DNA from: Betaproteobacteria bacterium
Lineage (GTDB): Bacteria; Pseudomonadota; Gammaproteobacteria; Burkholderiales; Burkholderiaceae_D
Direction of reading: 5' to 3'
Assembly (NCBI GenBank): GCA_025356395.1
Contig: JANXTA010000009.1
Coordinates: forward strand, 1-64,000
Length of the DNA stretch: 64,000 nt
Part shown: piece after piece, positions 62,768 through 64,000 of the stretch
Position numbering within the stretch: position 1 is the first letter of the stretch
Layout of the letters: every line of letters begins with the position of its first letter
The notes under the pieces: generated by a model
The model's database searches: none
Told to the model about the DNA's origin: nothing
Seen by the model: only the letters and a program-made list of their open reading frames with translations
Made by a program: the position numbers and the translations under genes

Positions 62768-63664
62768 TCAGGCAGCGCGGCGGTGCTCGGTGAATGGGGT
62801 CGATGCCTCCATCGAAATACCAAAATGCTTCGCGTAACGCGGGTTCATCTTCGACAGCGACAGCAGCATGAAGAAGTCGGCCGTGTTGAAGTCCGGATCC
62901 CAGGCCGGATCGCCGCAGACCTCCGCCCCCAGCCGCAGATAGCCCTTGATCAGCGGCGGCGACTCGACCGCGAGCGTGTGCGTCAGGCGATCGAGTGGGA
63001 GCGCATTGCGCGGGAAGACGCGGAACTCCGGACTCGCGCTGTGCTCCTTTTCGAGACGATGAAAGAGGCTTGCGGCCTGATGCCCGCCGTCGCGCATGCT
63101 AACGCTGGCGCAGCCCATCATGTGCTCGTAGCCACCGGCGACCATGTAGCGCGCGAGCGCGGTCCACAGCAGCATGATCACCGGGCCGCTGCGGAAGTCG
63201 GGATGGATGCAAGAGCGCCCAAACTCCAGCAGGTTGGGTTTGATGGACGCGAGACGGTTCGTGAAGAACTCGGTGTCGGCGTAGTAGCCGAGGCGCGCGG
63301 CGACCTCGGGCCGCACGATGCGATAGGTGCCCACCACCAGCTGGCTGGCCTTGTCGCGAACGATCAGGTGATCGCACCAGGCATCGTAGATGTCCTCGTC
63401 GATGCCGCGCGTGACGCACGACAGATGCGCACCCATCTCGACGGCGAAGACCTCGTGGCGCAGGCGCTGCGCCTCGCGGATCTCGGACTCGACGATCGGT
63501 CCGCCGCGTCCGCCGGTCGTCAGGATGCGGACGCTGAACTGATCGGTCTCGAAGGCCAGCGCGATGCCGCGTCGGCCGGCGTGCAGGAGGTAGGGGTTGT
63601 GGTCGCGTTGCTCATCGCCGCGAGTGCGATACGACGTGGGGTGCGCGTTGAAGGAAGACAGCAT
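62768..63664 (-). CDS. GNAT-type N-acyltransferase, ornithine-lipid OlsB-like
   Basis: This 298-residue protein has the features of the OlsB/hemolysin-like acyltransferase group: AQRLRHEVFAVEMGAHL, DEDIYDAWCDHLIVRD, VVGTYRIVRP, LEFGRSCIHPDFRSGPVIMLLWTALARYM, and MGCASVSM. OlsB attaches a 3-hydroxyacyl chain from ACP to ornithine, giving lyso-ornithine lipid. No olsA-like lysolipid acyltransferase is adjacent, so the exact product is uncertain. It starts 81 bases downstream of sixA on the same strand and may be co-transcribed. Confidence 0.75.
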   Translation of the reverse strand: MLSSFNAHPTSYRTRGDEQRDHNPYLLHAGRRGIALAFETDQFSVRILTTGGRGGPIVESEIREAQRLRHEVFAVEMGAHLSCVTRGIDEDIYDAWCDHLIVRDKASQLVVGTYRIVRPEVAARLGYYADTEFFTNRLASIKPNLLEFGRSCIHPDFRSGPVIMLLWTALARYMVAGGYEHMMGCASVSMRDGGHQAASLFHRLEKEHSASPEFRVFPRNALPLDRLTHTLAVESPPLIKGYLRLGAEVCGDPAWDPDFNTADFFMLLSLSKMNPRYAKHFGISMEASTPFTEHRRAA

Positions 63665-63745
63665 GCGGGCTCCGTGGACGAACGACGCCCGATGGTAGGA
63701 AGCCCAGGTGACCGACCCATGACGCGCGCGTGACGGTTCGTGCCG

Positions 63746-64000
63746 TCAGACGAGTTCGGGGTCGAGGACCGATCGCAGGGTCCATTCGGTGCTGCCGTCG
63801 CGCGACCGACGGACCAGCCACCAGGCGGACGCCTTCTTCACGCTCCAGTCGCCGTTGGCGTCGGTGAGCAGGCGACGCGCGACCTGGCCGATCCACGGCT
63901 GGTGGCCGACCATCACGAGGGACGGCGAGTCGCCGGTCCCCGATGCGATCGCCGCTTCGAGCGCGTCGAGCACTTCGCTCAGGCGTGCGCCGGGTGCGAG
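63746..64000 (-). CDS. sixA: Phosphohistidine phosphatase SixA (5' part outside window)
   Basis: The frame is open to the window edge, so only the C-terminal 84 codons are seen. LVMVGHQPWIGQVARRLL contains the second catalytic histidine of the histidine-phosphatase superfamily in the SixA context, and KKASAWWLVRR matches the SixA C-terminus. SixA removes phosphate from histidine phosphotransfer or PTS proteins. The RHG motif lies beyond the edge. The ppk1-ppx-sixA neighbourhood is common in betaproteobacteria. Confidence 0.8.
   Translation of the reverse strand, partial: LAPGARLSEVLDALEAAIASGTGDSPSLVMVGHQPWIGQVARRLLTDANGDWSVKKASAWWLVRRSRDGSTEWTLRSVLDPELV

Overview
The window is 64 kb of GC-rich chromosomal DNA that is densely coded on both strands. 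Gene content and order point to a betaproteobacterium, probably of the Burkholderiales or a close relative. The supporting signs are divergent ilvD/lgt beside a small Trp-rich protein gene, a phosphoglycerate-mutase-like gene overlapping recJ, divergent ppk1/ppx with sixA close by, an RF2 gene with the classic +1 frameshift, and a PEP-CTERM protein. This assignment is inference from family and synteny knowledge; no rRNA or marker search was possible. I see no tRNA, rRNA, CRISPR array, insertion sequence or prophage.

Layout: 1-5.6 kb holds the end of a flavin/iron-sulphur reductase, two tandem secreted S9 peptidases and a PaiB-like flavin protein. 5.6-15.5 kb is an amino-acid uptake and catabolism block: livHMGF and a VTT membrane protein, putA upstream on the same strand, and a divergent lipoprotein solute-binding protein ending in a strong terminator. 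15.5-19.4 kb has a small secreted protein, a cytochrome c, a Trp-rich peptide, ilvD and lgt. 19.6-26 kb has a frameshifted PEP-CTERM protein, comEC, tatD and a tandem pair of GEAHG-motif secreted proteins, the second of which is broken. 26-31.4 kb has lolD/lolC, the phosphoglycerate-mutase-like gene with recJ, and a small exported low-complexity protein.

31.3-43.5 kb has a decayed ClC chloride channel gene, a membrane-anchored TAXI binding protein, and prfB. prfB is separated from lysS by about 6.6 kb of accessory genes: GNAT, epoxide-hydrolase-like, SulP-STAS-cNMP, a disulphide oxidoreductase, an SDR, and a Phd/PIN toxin-antitoxin pair whose toxin stop overlaps the lysS start. 43.5-53.3 kb has a cupin, an FAD oxidoreductase, a very large CPBP protease with an internal duplication, an S41 peptidase broken by one stop codon, a thioesterase divergent from a MarR regulator with a visible promoter/operator, and an MFS transporter. 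53.3-64 kb has relA with an upstream overlapping mini-ORF, a Lys-rich small protein, an amidase, a low-GC methyltransferase, ppk1, ppx, an OlsB-like acyltransferase and the end of sixA. relA, ppk1, ppx and sixA together form a stress/polyphosphate neighbourhood.

No single clearly new multi-gene system stands out. The points most worth attention are the apparently leaderless mini-ORF fused by a 4-nt overlap to relA, the toxin-antitoxin pair coupled to lysS, the duplicated 1148-residue CPBP protein, the palindrome inside the marR promoter, and four broken genes between 19.6 and 50.7 kb that could be real decay or assembly error.
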